In this document: piece by piece, positions 11,223 through 20,875 of the stretch | Layout: every line of letters starts with the position of its first letter | Position numbering within the stretch: the first letter of the stretch is position 1 | Source: Byssothecium circinans | Lineage: Eukaryota > Ascomycota > Dothideomycetes > Pleosporales > Massarinaceae | Reading direction: 5' to 3' | Length of the DNA: 64,000 nucleotides | Assembly: GCA_010015675.1 (NCBI GenBank) | Contig: ML976986.1 | Coordinates: 1,047,455 to 1,111,454, forward strand | The notes under the pieces: generated by a model | What the model saw: the letters and a program-made list of their open reading frames with translations, nothing else | Database searches by the model: none | Told to the model about the DNA's origin: nothing | Translations under genes and position numbers: made by a program

Positions 11223-12359
11223 ATGTCAACCCTAACAATCCACTCCTTAAAATCTGACCAAATCCACACCGCCATCGAGCTCCTCACGCACAACCTAATT
11301 AACATCTCCGACACGACCGGGGAATTCCTCCTAAAGCTCGACGATGGCCGCATCATCGACACCAAAGGCTGGGACGGCTGGGAATGGACGCACGGCATCG
11401 GTCTCTACGGGCTATGGCACTACTACACGCTCACCGGCTCGCAGCGCACCAAGGACGTGATGACAGGCTGGTTCACGACGCAACTCGCCAAAGGCACGAC
11501 CAAGAACATCAACACAATGTCACCCTTTCTAACCCTCGCGTACCTCTACGAAGACACGAAAAACCACACCTATGTCCCCTGGCTCGATACGTGGGCCGAG
11601 TGGGTCATGAACGGCCTCCCGCGCACAAAGTACGGCGGCTTCCAGCACGAGACGTATAACTCCTTCAACAAGGATGAACTCTGGGACGATACGCTGATGA
11701 TGTCCGCGCTGCCCTTGGCTAAAATCGGACTTACACTGGGGAGACCCGAGTATGTCGAGGAAGCGAAACGCCAGTTCATGCTGCACTGCCAGTATCTCTT
11801 CGACACATCCACGGGGCTGTTCTTCCACGGGTGGAAATGGGAGGATCGCGGCGATGGCAGTGTGGGGCATAATTTCGCAAAGGCGCGGTGGGCGAGGGGG
11901 AATTCCTGGCTTACTATCGCTATCCCCGATTTTGTGGAGTTGCTGCAACTTCCCCCGTCGGACCCGCTGCGTCAGTTCCTGCTCGGGATTCTCGAGTCGC
12001 AGTGTAAAGCGCTGGTTAAGCTGCAGGCGGAGAACGGCATGTGGCGCACTCTTCTTGATATCCCAGAGAGCGAGGGTAGTTATGAGGAAGCTTCTGCGAC
12101 GGCGGGGTTCGCGTATGGGATGCTCAAGGCGGTGAGGAAGAGGTATATTGTTGGAGACGAGTATGTGGAGAGTGCGGTCAAGGCGATTAAGGCAGTGTTG
12201 GGCAAGATTAATCCTGAGGGGGAGCTGTTGGATGTTAGTTTTGGGACGGCGATGGGGCATGATTTGAAGCATTATAAGGATATCAAGTTGACAAGTATGC
12301 CGTATGGGCAGGCGATGGCTATTATGGCGCTGGGAGAGTTTTTGAGGACGTTCATTTAG
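11223..12359 (+). CDS. GH105 unsaturated rhamnogalacturonyl hydrolase
   Basis: A single exon of 378 residues, the usual length for the family, with no signal peptide, so the enzyme is expected in the cytosol. GH105 (YteR-like) enzymes hydrate the double bond of a non-reducing unsaturated uronic acid left by a pectate or rhamnogalacturonan lyase, which releases the neighbouring sugar. Visible features are WDGWEWTHGIGLYGLW near residues 50-65, the HETYNSFNKDELWDDTLMM block with the candidate catalytic Asp at 155/156, WARGNSWL near 225, and the final TSMPYGQAMAIMAL helix. It is divergent from the MFS gene and its 3' end faces the AA9 gene. Base composition shifts from C-rich to G-rich third positions along the gene, which looks odd but does not break the frame. 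Confidence 0.93.
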   Translation: MSTLTIHSLKSDQIHTAIELLTHNLINISDTTGEFLLKLDDGRIIDTKGWDGWEWTHGIGLYGLWHYYTLTGSQRTKDVMTGWFTTQLAKGTTKNINTMSPFLTLAYLYEDTKNHTYVPWLDTWAEWVMNGLPRTKYGGFQHETYNSFNKDELWDDTLMMSALPLAKIGLTLGRPEYVEEAKRQFMLHCQYLFDTSTGLFFHGWKWEDRGDGSVGHNFAKARWARGNSWLTIAIPDFVELLQLPPSDPLRQFLLGILESQCKALVKLQAENGMWRTLLDIPESEGSYEEASATAGFAYGMLKAVRKRYIVGDEYVESAVKAIKAVLGKINPEGELLDVSFGTAMGHDLKHYKDIKLTSMPYGQAMAIMALGEFLRTFI

Positions 12360-12442
12360 ACGGCGAGAAATGGAACTGCAGTATGAAGCCACGAATCCAT
12401 GTGTCTAACTGCGATGATACTGGCTGACTTCTGATGGGTGGT

Positions 12443-13418
12443 CTAGTAATCTAAGAGATCGTTTGTTCCGCGAATCAGATTCGCTTTCTTGCAGACAGAA
12501 CTCCCAGGTGTGACTACTTGACCTTCAGGGATGACGGCGGGTCCGGGAATCGTGTAGCTCGAGATTGAAGCGTGGATGTTGATCTTGATTCCAGGATCGG
12601 AGCTCTTGTAGGCACCAGGGAATTTGACTGTCGGTGGCGAAAGAGACCCGCCGCCGCCCACGGTGAGTTGGTCTGCCTCAATCAGAACAGAACTTCTATA
12701 TCGATTCAAGTATGATTGGAGGGTGACTTACAGCAGCTCATGTAAAACTGAGCACCGTTTGCTTGCCCAGCAGTGTGCAGTGCGATTCTAGCAGGGTAAG
12801 TATCATCCGCTTCAATGTTCAAGTATAGAATATGGGGAAGGTTGGCTTACACCTCAGCCCTAAGAAGATAGTCGCCAGCAGCAAGCTGATCAGGAATCTT
12901 CACATCAACCTTCCCGCAGCAATTATTCATATCCTTAACGCCCCACATGTCATTATCAGCCGCGCCTTTGTTCGCCGCTGCCCACCCATTCTGATAGATC
13001 TTGAACCAGCCGGTCGAGCCGTCAGCAGTAGATGCATCAGACACCTTCGTCATGTAAACAATGACCGGTCCGTAGTGTGAGCCGCCAATCGCCTCGTTCT
13101 TGCAGTTGCGATCGCCCGGTTGCTGTAAGCATTGTTCAGTGATAAGATAAGTGTTTTAATGAAGAAGCAGAGACACACCTGATGCATCTCAACCGTAACA
13201 GTGTCGCCAGCTTGCACAGCACACTTTCCCGATGCTCCCCTGGTCCCGGCATTGCATCTAATGTCGTTCCCGCCTACATTAGTGACAGGAGTGTTGCCCG
13301 AAGGCGCTCGAACACATGTATTGGATTTATCGACGCCGTTGACCCAAAGTTGCTGGAAGATAGCATGCCCTGCAGCTTGCTGAGCGGCGAGCGCACAAGT
13401 GAGGATGAAGACCTTCAT
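12443..13418 (-). CDS. AA9 lytic polysaccharide monooxygenase
   Basis: Four exons, 13418-13179, 13122-12851, 12787-12732 and 12672-12443, give 265 residues. A secretion signal of 17 residues ends in AAG, and cleavage leaves His18 as the new N-terminus. His18 and His96 (GGSHYGP) form the copper histidine brace, with Gln184 and Tyr186 (AQFYMSC) completing the site. AA9 enzymes oxidatively cleave cellulose and some hemicelluloses outside the cell, using an electron donor with O2 or H2O2. There is no carbohydrate-binding module. The cysteine pattern fits the usual disulfides. The regioselectivity (C1 or C4) cannot be told. A TATA-like gtttatatatc lies near 13493-13503. It faces the GH105 gene tail to tail. 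Confidence 0.95.
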
Positions 13419-13503
13419 GGTTCCTGAGGAGGATATCACGTCTGAATCGTGGTTTTAGGTTGTTGCAGGGTGTTGTGATCGGCGAGGAACCTGGTTTATA
13501 TAT

Positions 13504-14386
13504 CTTGAGGACGCTTCTCGACCCATTCATCAGATGCACTAGTTCAGGGCCGGCAAACAAGCTTTTCGATATCTGAAGTCATGTCGCTATACGACGGTCG
13601 CTGCGTGTGGTATCCATGCCCTTCCCTAGATCGAACCTAAAGAACGATGAGTCAATCAGAAGCGCACTGCATATTGTCAGATATGGCACATATCATCTAG
13701 CCGTTGCAGTAGGTATAGTATATACCTATTCGGGCCTACCCGGGACTGCTGGTGTATAATAAGCAAACTATCTCGAATTGCCGAACCAAACACTGGAGTG
13801 GTAACCGTTTCTACCTTTGTATATCAACTCGTGCGGAAAACCACATGGACACTCTGGAGGTTGATTAGGGTGGTTACGGAATCGTAGACTTGGAATAGAT
13901 TGGGTCTGCTTGTGTGTTGACTTCGTGGAGGCTCGTATCGGATCACTGAGAGGTAGGTGCATGCAGTTATCGTTGTCACCATATCCTCTGATCAACCCTG
14001 CTGGTCGTTCTCGAGAAAGATGCGTGTTGGGACGATTTGAGGACTGGAAATAAGTGTTGATGGAGCGAACGGAAGGACAGCTACCAACCAAAAAAAACTT
14101 GTCGTATTACTCCAAATCTTAACCATCCTCCAACATATCAAAATGCCGTCTCCAAACAGTGTCCAATCCACCAGAAACTCTTTCGCCTCTCGCCCTGAGC
14201 TGCGAAACGCGGCGACTGCTCAAAAAGCTCATGCAGACCTCCGGACCTTTTAAACAACAATGATAGACCAGAAAGAGCATCCCTTTCCTAAGGAGGCGAA
14301 GGCTAATTACAAGAGGCCTTCTTCATATACAGCCGTATTCTGTCTCTTGTTCCAGCCGTATTCTTTCTCTTGTTCTAGCCCTTATT
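13504..14386. other. Intergenic, no supported gene
   Basis: The stretch lies upstream of the AA9 gene and downstream of the next minus-strand gene. A 107-codon minus-strand frame at 13768-14091 exists but starts without splice or composition support. A direct repeat of an attctgtctcttgttccagccgt-like phrase occurs twice at about 14337-14380. Nothing else was seen. Confidence 0.45.
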
Positions 14387-15226
14387 CTATTCTATAGCTT
14401 TGCGTGCAAACCACGGCTTCCAGCCGTAGTCATAGAAGGTCGTCAGTTCGAATTGCCATCGTGTCTCCTCAATCAACTCGTCTTCAACAACGGCTACTGC
14501 AGGAGGCTCGTCCTCCATGCAAGTCCATTCACCGTGCATTCCTGGGCGGCCTCTCAGCTCATCCCTATGCATTAGGTTCATGACTATCGCCCTCTCCACG
14601 TTTTTGAAGTACCACACCGAATCTACTACCATGTTCTGTTCCTGCACCCTTCTCGCCTTGTCTCTGAGCGACTCGTATTCGGGCACATCGAGGATGATTG
14701 TAAGAGACTCGAGGGAGAGGAACGGGGCGTAGACGTGGTCGAGATGCCTGTTAAAATGTGAGACGCAGACTCCCCACACTCGCCGAATGAGAGTGCAGAC
14801 ATGTCTCCCCACGGAATGTGTACAGAAGGTAGGCATGAAGCTAGAGTGTCCTCGATATACGTACTGTCGCAGGGGCAGCAGCTTCCCGTACAGACCAGAG
14901 GCTGTGGTGTTTATAGCAACATGGCGAATATGCGTGTGCTGAGCAGGGTCAAGGGTACGCAGTTTGCGCAAGCAGCTTGACGCTCGCGTCCAATTGAGCG
15001 AGTGTGTAGTACAAGCAAAAGCTATCAGCCTAGCTTCGCGGTAAAGATGGCGACAAGTAAGGAGTGGTTCGAGGTTGGTCGAGGATTTGCATAGGGACGG
15101 GGCATGATCAGAAAAAGACAGTGGTTCAGAGCTGAAAACAAGCTCATAGATCAAAAGCCGGAGCCCGACTGGTAAACTAAAGAGAGGAGAATAGGCGGGT
15201 GGACGATGCAGGCAGGTCGCGTCCAT
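14387..15226 (-). CDS. 2EXR/F-box-like hypothetical protein
   Basis: A single exon of 279 residues from ATG 15226. The N-terminal part carries FSLPVGLRLLIYELVF (about residues 16-31), then LLTCRHLYREARLIAF, the usual layout of fungal 2EXR and related F-box-like domains (a Pro-x-x-hydrophobic-R-hydrophobic-x-hydrophobic/Y/W-E-hydrophobic start, then CRxxxxEA). The rest is helical with many Trp and Arg. Proteins of this type are numerous in Pezizomycotina and have no settled function. The frame is open slightly upstream (to 15259) but without ATG, hence the start chosen. Confidence 0.75.
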   Translation of the reverse strand: MDATCLHRPPAYSPLFSLPVGLRLLIYELVFSSEPLSFSDHAPSLCKSSTNLEPLLTCRHLYREARLIAFACTTHSLNWTRASSCLRKLRTLDPAQHTHIRHVAINTTASGLYGKLLPLRQYVYRGHSSFMPTFCTHSVGRHVCTLIRRVWGVCVSHFNRHLDHVYAPFLSLESLTIILDVPEYESLRDKARRVQEQNMVVDSVWYFKNVERAIVMNLMHRDELRGRPGMHGEWTCMEDEPPAVAVVEDELIEETRWQFELTTFYDYGWKPWFARKAIE

Positions 15227-15687
15227 TTGCTCAAGCTTCTGGTATTCCGCCCCACACACAATGTAGGCTCCCGCGGCGATGCATACAGCTGGGCTGGCAA
15301 TCAGGGCAAGCGGTACGAGTGCGAATGGTGAGGAAGAGGGCGCAGTGCAGTATGCATGGCAAGGCAGAGGTGAGGCAGTCCGACTGCGGCCTAGGCTGAG
15401 AGCTCGAACACGGAAGCTCGAAGCTCAGCAGGGGGACTGATTCATGGAAATGTACGAACGGGAAAGAGTCGGTCCTTTCTGCAAACACTTGAAATTCTGA
15501 CATGTATGATGTATCGGAATGCGTGCAATTGCCGTGACAAACACTGCAGTCTCCGACGCCTGGTTCTGGTTCTGTTTTCGGTTGCTGGGGAAGAAAGAGG
15601 GCGGAGTTTGCACGGCGGGCGGTGAGGCTGTTTGCGGGGTCTGATTGGCCCCAGCCACAATTCGCCGGGATTCTGCCGACCTGTCTA

Positions 15688-15720
15688 GAAGATTCTCGAG
15701 CTGCGCGACCAGAATATATA
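15688..15720 (+). promoter_or_regulatory. Heat-shock element and TATA box of the Hsp90 gene
   Basis: GAAgaTTCtcGAg at 15688-15700 is three inverted NGAAN units with one imperfect end, the binding pattern of the heat-shock factor trimer. A TATATA at 15715-15720 follows after 14 bases. Both lie about 280-300 bases before the Hsp90 ATG, a normal distance given the long leader. Confidence 0.75.
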
Positions 15721-15838
15721 GAGCGTCGCTGAAAATCTACAACCTCACTCTCTCCTCCACTCTCGCCAATTGTTCTTGTTCACACAATCTGCAGACGTCC
15801 CAGTCTCGCTGCTCTCACAACCCAAGAAAGCTTTCCTC

Positions 15839-15968
15839 GTAAGCTACAGAGCCAATAGACACTTAATACGTACGTCCCCCACCTGCCCGCTGCTGCCTCC
15901 CCATATCCACAGCAGACTCTACCCCTCTCCCCACAACCACGGATATCAACAGTTTCTAACTCGCGCAG
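15839..15968 (+). other. Likely intron in the 5' leader of Hsp90
   Basis: A GTAAGC donor at 15839, a TTCTAAC branch site at about 15953-15959 and a GCGCAG acceptor at 15968 define a 130-base intron that ends 25 bases before the ATG. A second possible donor, GTACGT, lies at about 15870. No coding frame is affected. Confidence 0.5.
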
Positions 15969-15993
15969 CTTCATCCTTCAATCCACCGCCATC

Positions 15994-18099
15994 ATGTCTG
16001 CCGAGACGTTCGAGTTTCAGGCTGAGATCTCTCAGCTGCTCGGCCTGATCATCAACACCGTCTACTCAAACAAGGAGATCTTCCTGCGAGAACTCATCTC
16101 CAACGCGTCCGATGCCCTCGACAAGATCCGATATGAGGCTCTGTCGGACCCCAGCAAGCTCGACAGCGGCAAAGACCTCCGCATCGACATCATCCCCAAC
16201 AAGGAGGCAAAGACTCTGACCATCCAGGACTCGGGTATCGGTATGACCAAGGCTGACCTCATCAACAACCTCGGTACCATCGCCCGCTCAGGTACCAAGC
16301 AGTTCATGGAGGCCCTCTCAGCTGGTGCCGACATTTCCATGATCGGTCAATTCGGTGTCGGTTTCTACTCTGCCTACCTCGTTGCCGACCGCGTGTCCGT
16401 CGTCTCAAAACATAACGATGACGAGCAGTACATTTGGGAGTCGAGTGCTGGCGGCACCTTCAAGATCACCGAGGACACCGAGGGTGAGCAGATCGGTCGT
16501 GGTACCAAGATCATCCTCCACCTCAAGGACGAGCAGCTTGACTACCTCAATGAGGCCAAGATCAAGGAGGTCGTGAAGAAGCACTCCGAGTTCATCTCGT
16601 ACCCCATCTACCTTCACGTGCTCAAGGAGACCGAGAAGGAGGTTGAGGACGAGGAAGCCGAGGATGTCACTGAGGGCGATGAGAAGAAGCCCAAGGTCGA
16701 GGAGGTCGAGGATGAGGAGGAGGAAAAGAAGAAGAAGACCAAGAAGGTCAAGGAGTCCAAGATTGAGGAAGAGGAGCTCAACAAGACCAAGCCCATCTGG
16801 ACGCGGAATCCCCAGGACATCACCAGCGAGGAGTACGCTTCGTTCTACAAGTCGCTGTCCAACGACTGGGAAGACCACCTTGGCGTCAAGCACTTCTCCG
16901 TTGAGGGTCAGCTTGAGTTCCGCGCCATCCTCTTCGTCCCCAAGCGTGCACCTTTTGATCTGTTCGAGACCAAGAAGACCAAGAACAACATCAAGTTGTA
17001 CGTCCGCCGTGTCTTCATCACCGACGATGCCACCGACCTCATCCCCGAGTGGCTGTCCTTCATCAAGGGTGTCGTCGACTCTGAGGATCTCCCACTCAAC
17101 TTGTCTCGTGAGACTCTTCAGCAGAACAAGATCATGAAGGTCATCCGCAAGAACATTGTCAAGAAGACTCTCGAGCTCTTCAACGAGATCGCCGAGGATC
17201 GCGAGCAGTTCGACAAGTTCTACACCGCTTTCTCCAAGAACATCAAGCTCGGTATTCACGAGGACTCCCAGAACCGACAGTCGCTCGCTAAGCTTCTGCG
17301 ATTCAACTCCACCAAGTCTGGTGATGAGACCACCTCACTCACCGACTACATCACCCGCATGCCTGAGCACCAGAAGCAGATGTACTACATCACTGGCGAG
17401 TCCCTCAAAGCTGTCCAGAAGTCGCCGTTCCTCGACTCGCTCAAGGAGAAGGGCTTCGAGGTTCTCTTCCTGGTCGACCCTATCGATGAGTATGCCATGA
17501 CCCAGCTCAAAGAGTTTGATGGCAAGAAGCTCGTCGATATCACCAAGGACTTCGAGCTTGAGGAGACCGACGAGGAGAAGGCCCAGCGTGAGGCTGAGGA
17601 GAAGGAGTTTGAGGGTCTCGCCAAGAGCCTGAAGAACGTCCTTGGCGATAAGGTCGAGAAGGTTGTTGTCTCGCACAAGTTGACCACCGGCTCCCCTTGC
17701 GCTATCCGTACTGGCCAGTTCGGTTGGTCCGCCAACATGGAGCGTATCATGAAAGCCCAGGCTCTCCGTGACACCTCCATGTCCTCGTACATGTCATCGA
17801 AGAAGACTTTTGAAATCTCCCCCAAGTCGCCCATCATCAAGGAGCTCAAGCGCAAGGTTGAGGCTGATGGCGAGGAGGACCGCACTGTCAAGTCGATCAC
17901 TCTCCTTCTCTTCGAGACCTCTCTCCTCGTTTCCGGTTTCACCATCGACGAGCCCGTGCAGTACGCCGAGCGCATCCACAAGCTTGTGTCTCTCGGCCTG
18001 AACGTCGACGAGGAGGTGGAGACGGAGCAGGAGTCTAAGTCTGACGCTCCCGCCGCCACTGAGGCGGCTGGCGAGAGCGCCATGGAGGAGGTTGACTAA
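15994..18099 (+). CDS. hsp90: Cytosolic molecular chaperone Hsp90
   Basis: An uninterrupted 701-residue frame, the normal length for cytosolic fungal Hsp90. The family signature [17 protein letters not shown] sits at residues 24-40 and includes the catalytic Glu33. The ATP-lid glycines ([10 protein letters not shown]) follow, then a charged linker of Glu/Lys (about 210-265), the middle domain with the ATP-contacting Arg region ([13 protein letters not shown]), the C-terminal dimerisation domain and the final MEEVD that binds TPR co-chaperones. It folds client kinases and receptors in the cytosol and is expected to be heat-inducible from the element at 15688. Codon use is strongly biased to C-ending codons, typical of a highly expressed gene, and this also creates long meaningless antisense frames. 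Confidence 0.99.
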   Translation: MSAETFEFQAEISQLLGLIINTVYSNKEIFLRELISNASDALDKIRYEALSDPSKLDSGKDLRIDIIPNKEAKTLTIQDSGIGMTKADLINNLGTIARSGTKQFMEALSAGADISMIGQFGVGFYSAYLVADRVSVVSKHNDDEQYIWESSAGGTFKITEDTEGEQIGRGTKIILHLKDEQLDYLNEAKIKEVVKKHSEFISYPIYLHVLKETEKEVEDEEAEDVTEGDEKKPKVEEVEDEEEEKKKKTKKVKESKIEEEELNKTKPIWTRNPQDITSEEYASFYKSLSNDWEDHLGVKHFSVEGQLEFRAILFVPKRAPFDLFETKKTKNNIKLYVRRVFITDDATDLIPEWLSFIKGVVDSEDLPLNLSRETLQQNKIMKVIRKNIVKKTLELFNEIAEDREQFDKFYTAFSKNIKLGIHEDSQNRQSLAKLLRFNSTKSGDETTSLTDYITRMPEHQKQMYYITGESLKAVQKSPFLDSLKEKGFEVLFLVDPIDEYAMTQLKEFDGKKLVDITKDFELEETDEEKAQREAEEKEFEGLAKSLKNVLGDKVEKVVVSHKLTTGSPCAIRTGQFGWSANMERIMKAQALRDTSMSSYMSSKKTFEISPKSPIIKELKRKVEADGEEDRTVKSITLLLFETSLLVSGFTIDEPVQYAERIHKLVSLGLNVDEEVETEQESKSDAPAATEAAGESAMEEVD

Positions 18100-18603
18100 A
18101 CGCCCGGCATTACCTTGGTTTCGAAAAGTTCGGTCGGCGTTTTGATTCCCCCAGTTTCCCTCTCATGTGTTACGGCTCTCTTGTTTTTCCAACTTTCTAT
18201 ACCTACCTTCCTCATTTCTTGCATCAAGAGTGGTTGGTGGTCATGAACGACTGAATGGATCGGATATCCCCTGGACGTGTAATGTACTCTAGGTAGATCT
18301 TTCTCTCTCGGGTGCTATGCTCGATATATGAATGATGAAAAAAATTCAAAAAGCCTCCTTTCCCTTTGCTTGATTGCGTGATAGCTTCCCTATATAGTAG
18401 CGTACTATGCAGTCCATGTTCAAAAGTCACACATAAGTTTACAGTATTCACGAGTTGCGTGACGTAATTACAAATGGCGCTATCCTTAGCGCGAACCCTA
18501 CACAAAGTATATTTGATTGAACCAACCACAAAACATAGAAACACTACCGCAACTCCCTACTTCTCTCATACCACTTACAATCTCCCATCCTACGGCACCA
18601 AGC

Positions 18604-19649
18604 ATGTCGACCTCACCCGCACAAGCCAGCGCTCCCGTCTCCCTGCCGCGTGTCACCATCACATACTGCACGCAATGTCGGTGGATGCTACGAGCTGCCT
18701 ATGTACGTATTCGTACAAAATATCAACACTAAACCTTCACCATTACCTTTCCCTTTTCCCTTTATTTGTTTCCGCACAACATAGCACCCGCCACCCTTTC
18801 CGAGCCGATGGCAGTTTGGCAACGAGAGAGCAAAGACTAATTGCAAAATCTCGTGCGGTGTGTAGTTTGGACAAGAACTTCTTTCGACGTTTGGGACGCA
18901 GATTGGGGAGATTGCGCTTGTGCCTGCGACGGGGGGGTTGTTTTGTGTGGAGCTTGTGAGTCTTTTCTTTTTTTTTTTCTTTTCCTTTCTTTTCTTTTCC
19001 CTTCCTTCCTTCCTTTCTCCGTTCGTTTTACCCGTTCATGAATTCCTGTCTTCAAGGCGCTTGGGTTGCGCTAATGGATGGGCTTGTGGGCTCGGTAGAC
19101 GTACATCCCGCAGCGGGAGCAAGAAGATGCCGACATGAGAGCGCCGGTAGGAGGAGATGTCAGTGTTGAGGTCAGGAAAGTGCTTTTGTGGGATCGGAAA
19201 GCTGAGGGCGGATTTCCTGGTATGTACTTGCTAGTCAGTCATGAGATGAGATCAGATGAGATGAGGTGCATGGTTGTCTTTCGCGGGAAGCTTGTTTGCT
19301 GATGAATGGATACTCGTGGATAGAGACGAAAGTCCTCAAACAGCGCGTGCGAGATCTTATTGATCCGAAGCGCGATCTGGGGCATTCCGATCGCGGGGGG
19401 AAGAAGAGCGGGAAAGAGAAAGAGACGGAAAAGGAGGGCGAGCAGGGCACTGCACATACACTGGGTCACAGGACTGTAGTCGACGGAAACGGGAACGGAG
19501 ACATTGATCGCACGGCCAACTCCCAGACCAACATGGCATCGGCGCCGGAGAACCGCGAAGAGAAGGTGCACGAAGTGGGAGGAAAGAAGGGTAGGGATAG
19601 GAGGGAGAATAAGCAGGACGGTACGACTGTGTGTGAGGACTGCCAGTGA
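18604..19649 (+). CDS. SelW-like Rdx family protein (cysteine form)
   Basis: Four exons, 18604-18702, 18866-18955, 19099-19219 and 19324-19649, give 211 residues. The N-terminal thioredoxin-like Rdx fold shows TITYCTQCRWMLRAAY with CxxC at residues 22/25 (Cys replaces selenocysteine), then the QELLSTFG helix, the strand ending ATGGLFCVEL and the closing VLLWDRKAEGGFPETKVLKQRVRD motif. Rdx proteins (SelW, SelT, SelH) are small thiol redox proteins. The family core is about 100 residues; here a further ~80-residue hydrophilic tail rich in Lys, Glu and Gly ends in CEDCQ, giving a second CxxC at 207/210. ATG 18604 was chosen because upstream in-frame codons lack ATG. The introns carry a poly-pyrimidine stretch near 18965-19020. 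Confidence 0.88.
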
Positions 19650-20210
19650 CGCTGATCTACAGCACACTAGGAAGCTCTGGCGGAGGTTTGTCGTTATTTC
19701 TCTAGTGCCGTGAGAGCCATGGCTTCGATGTACGCTCTGCATGTAAATGTAACGAGGGTGGTGAGGATAGGGCAGTAGATGAAGCACCTCTATCTGCACA
19801 CCGGATACATGTCCAAAGAATAGCAGGGAAAACATCATGTCCTTTGCTTAGTAGTGTTTCATTGCTCAGTCATGGATTTGTATGACTACCTTAGTACATG
19901 TACTTGAACGTGCTAATGAGACACTGCCGCAGCACGAACCTAGCCATAAGCACACACAGTCTCTATCTGGCCTTGAGCAAAGCTTGGAAAGCATAGTCCA
20001 TATCGGTTGACGGATGACTATATAACTATGAGGAAGCGGCACACTCTCAACTCCTGGAAAAGTGAAATCGGATGAGGATGGAAATAATGATAGGACAGAA
20101 AGATGTTCGTATAACGACAAGACCTTCTTTAACGTCTTTCAGTGAAATTAGGCAAATCTGCTGACAAGATGACTCACTTTCCATTCCTGGCACAAATTCT
20201 AGAAAGCGGA

Positions 20211-20330
20211 GGTGAAGGTGGGTGAGGTGAAGGTGGGCGAGGTGAAGGTGGGCGAGGTGAAGGTGGGCGAGGTGAAGGTGGGCGAGGTGAAGGTGGGCGA
20301 GGTGAAGGTGAGCGAGGAGAGGGCGGATGA
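20211..20330 (+). repeat. 15-base minisatellite, eight units
   Basis: The unit ggtgaaggtgggcga repeats from 20211 with period 15. Units 2 to 6 are identical; the first, seventh and eighth diverge. Because 15 is a multiple of 3, the minus strand reads through as a proline/serine/arginine repeat (PPSPR units), open from about 20416 to 20174. A GTGAGT donor follows the repeat on the minus strand near 20178 and a GACAG acceptor precedes it near 20397, so it may be an exon of a spliced proline-rich gene. That gene could not be completed. Confidence 0.85.
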
Positions 20331-20875
20331 GGCGGAGACCACGGTGCTAAAGGGGAAGGATAAGTTTGACCAGACATCGACATGTTAGGACTGCCTGTCA
20401 ATGAATCCAACAACACGCACAGGATCCAAATGTCAGCCGTAGACGTAATAGCAGATACAACACCGTCTCAAAAAACTGGAGAGCTTTCCAAAGTCTTCTA
20501 GAGACCGGGGGAAGTCGCTGCGAGATCTTGATCAGCCCGCCTAGTTCAATACCACACTCATACATAGATGGGGAGAGTCTACACATATAATCACGTCTGC
20601 ACAAAGAACACAAAGTTGAGAAGATTATAACCAGTTCATCCATTGAGAGAGTCCAGGCGCAGCTACACAAAGCAAAGCACCGATTCGTATATAACCACGC
20701 TTCTTCGCGGTAATCATTCCATTCATTCATTCGTCCGTCCGACCGAGCAATTATCTGCCAACCCATCCGTGCAGAATCCGCCAAAGTCGTTCAACCATGC
20801 ATACCAACCGCTTCCAAAGAAGCCAGTCCCATCATCATGTATCATTGCATCATACGAGGACAAGAGGGTTGGAGT

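Noticed and set aside
11529..12392. A 287-codon minus-strand frame opposite GH105
   Set aside because: Antisense to a clear enzyme with complete motifs; composition is Arg/Leu/His-rich without domain.
16405..18083. Long minus-strand frames (up to 284 codons) opposite Hsp90
   Set aside because: They arise from the strong C-ending codon bias of Hsp90 and have Leu/Ser-rich, unnatural composition.
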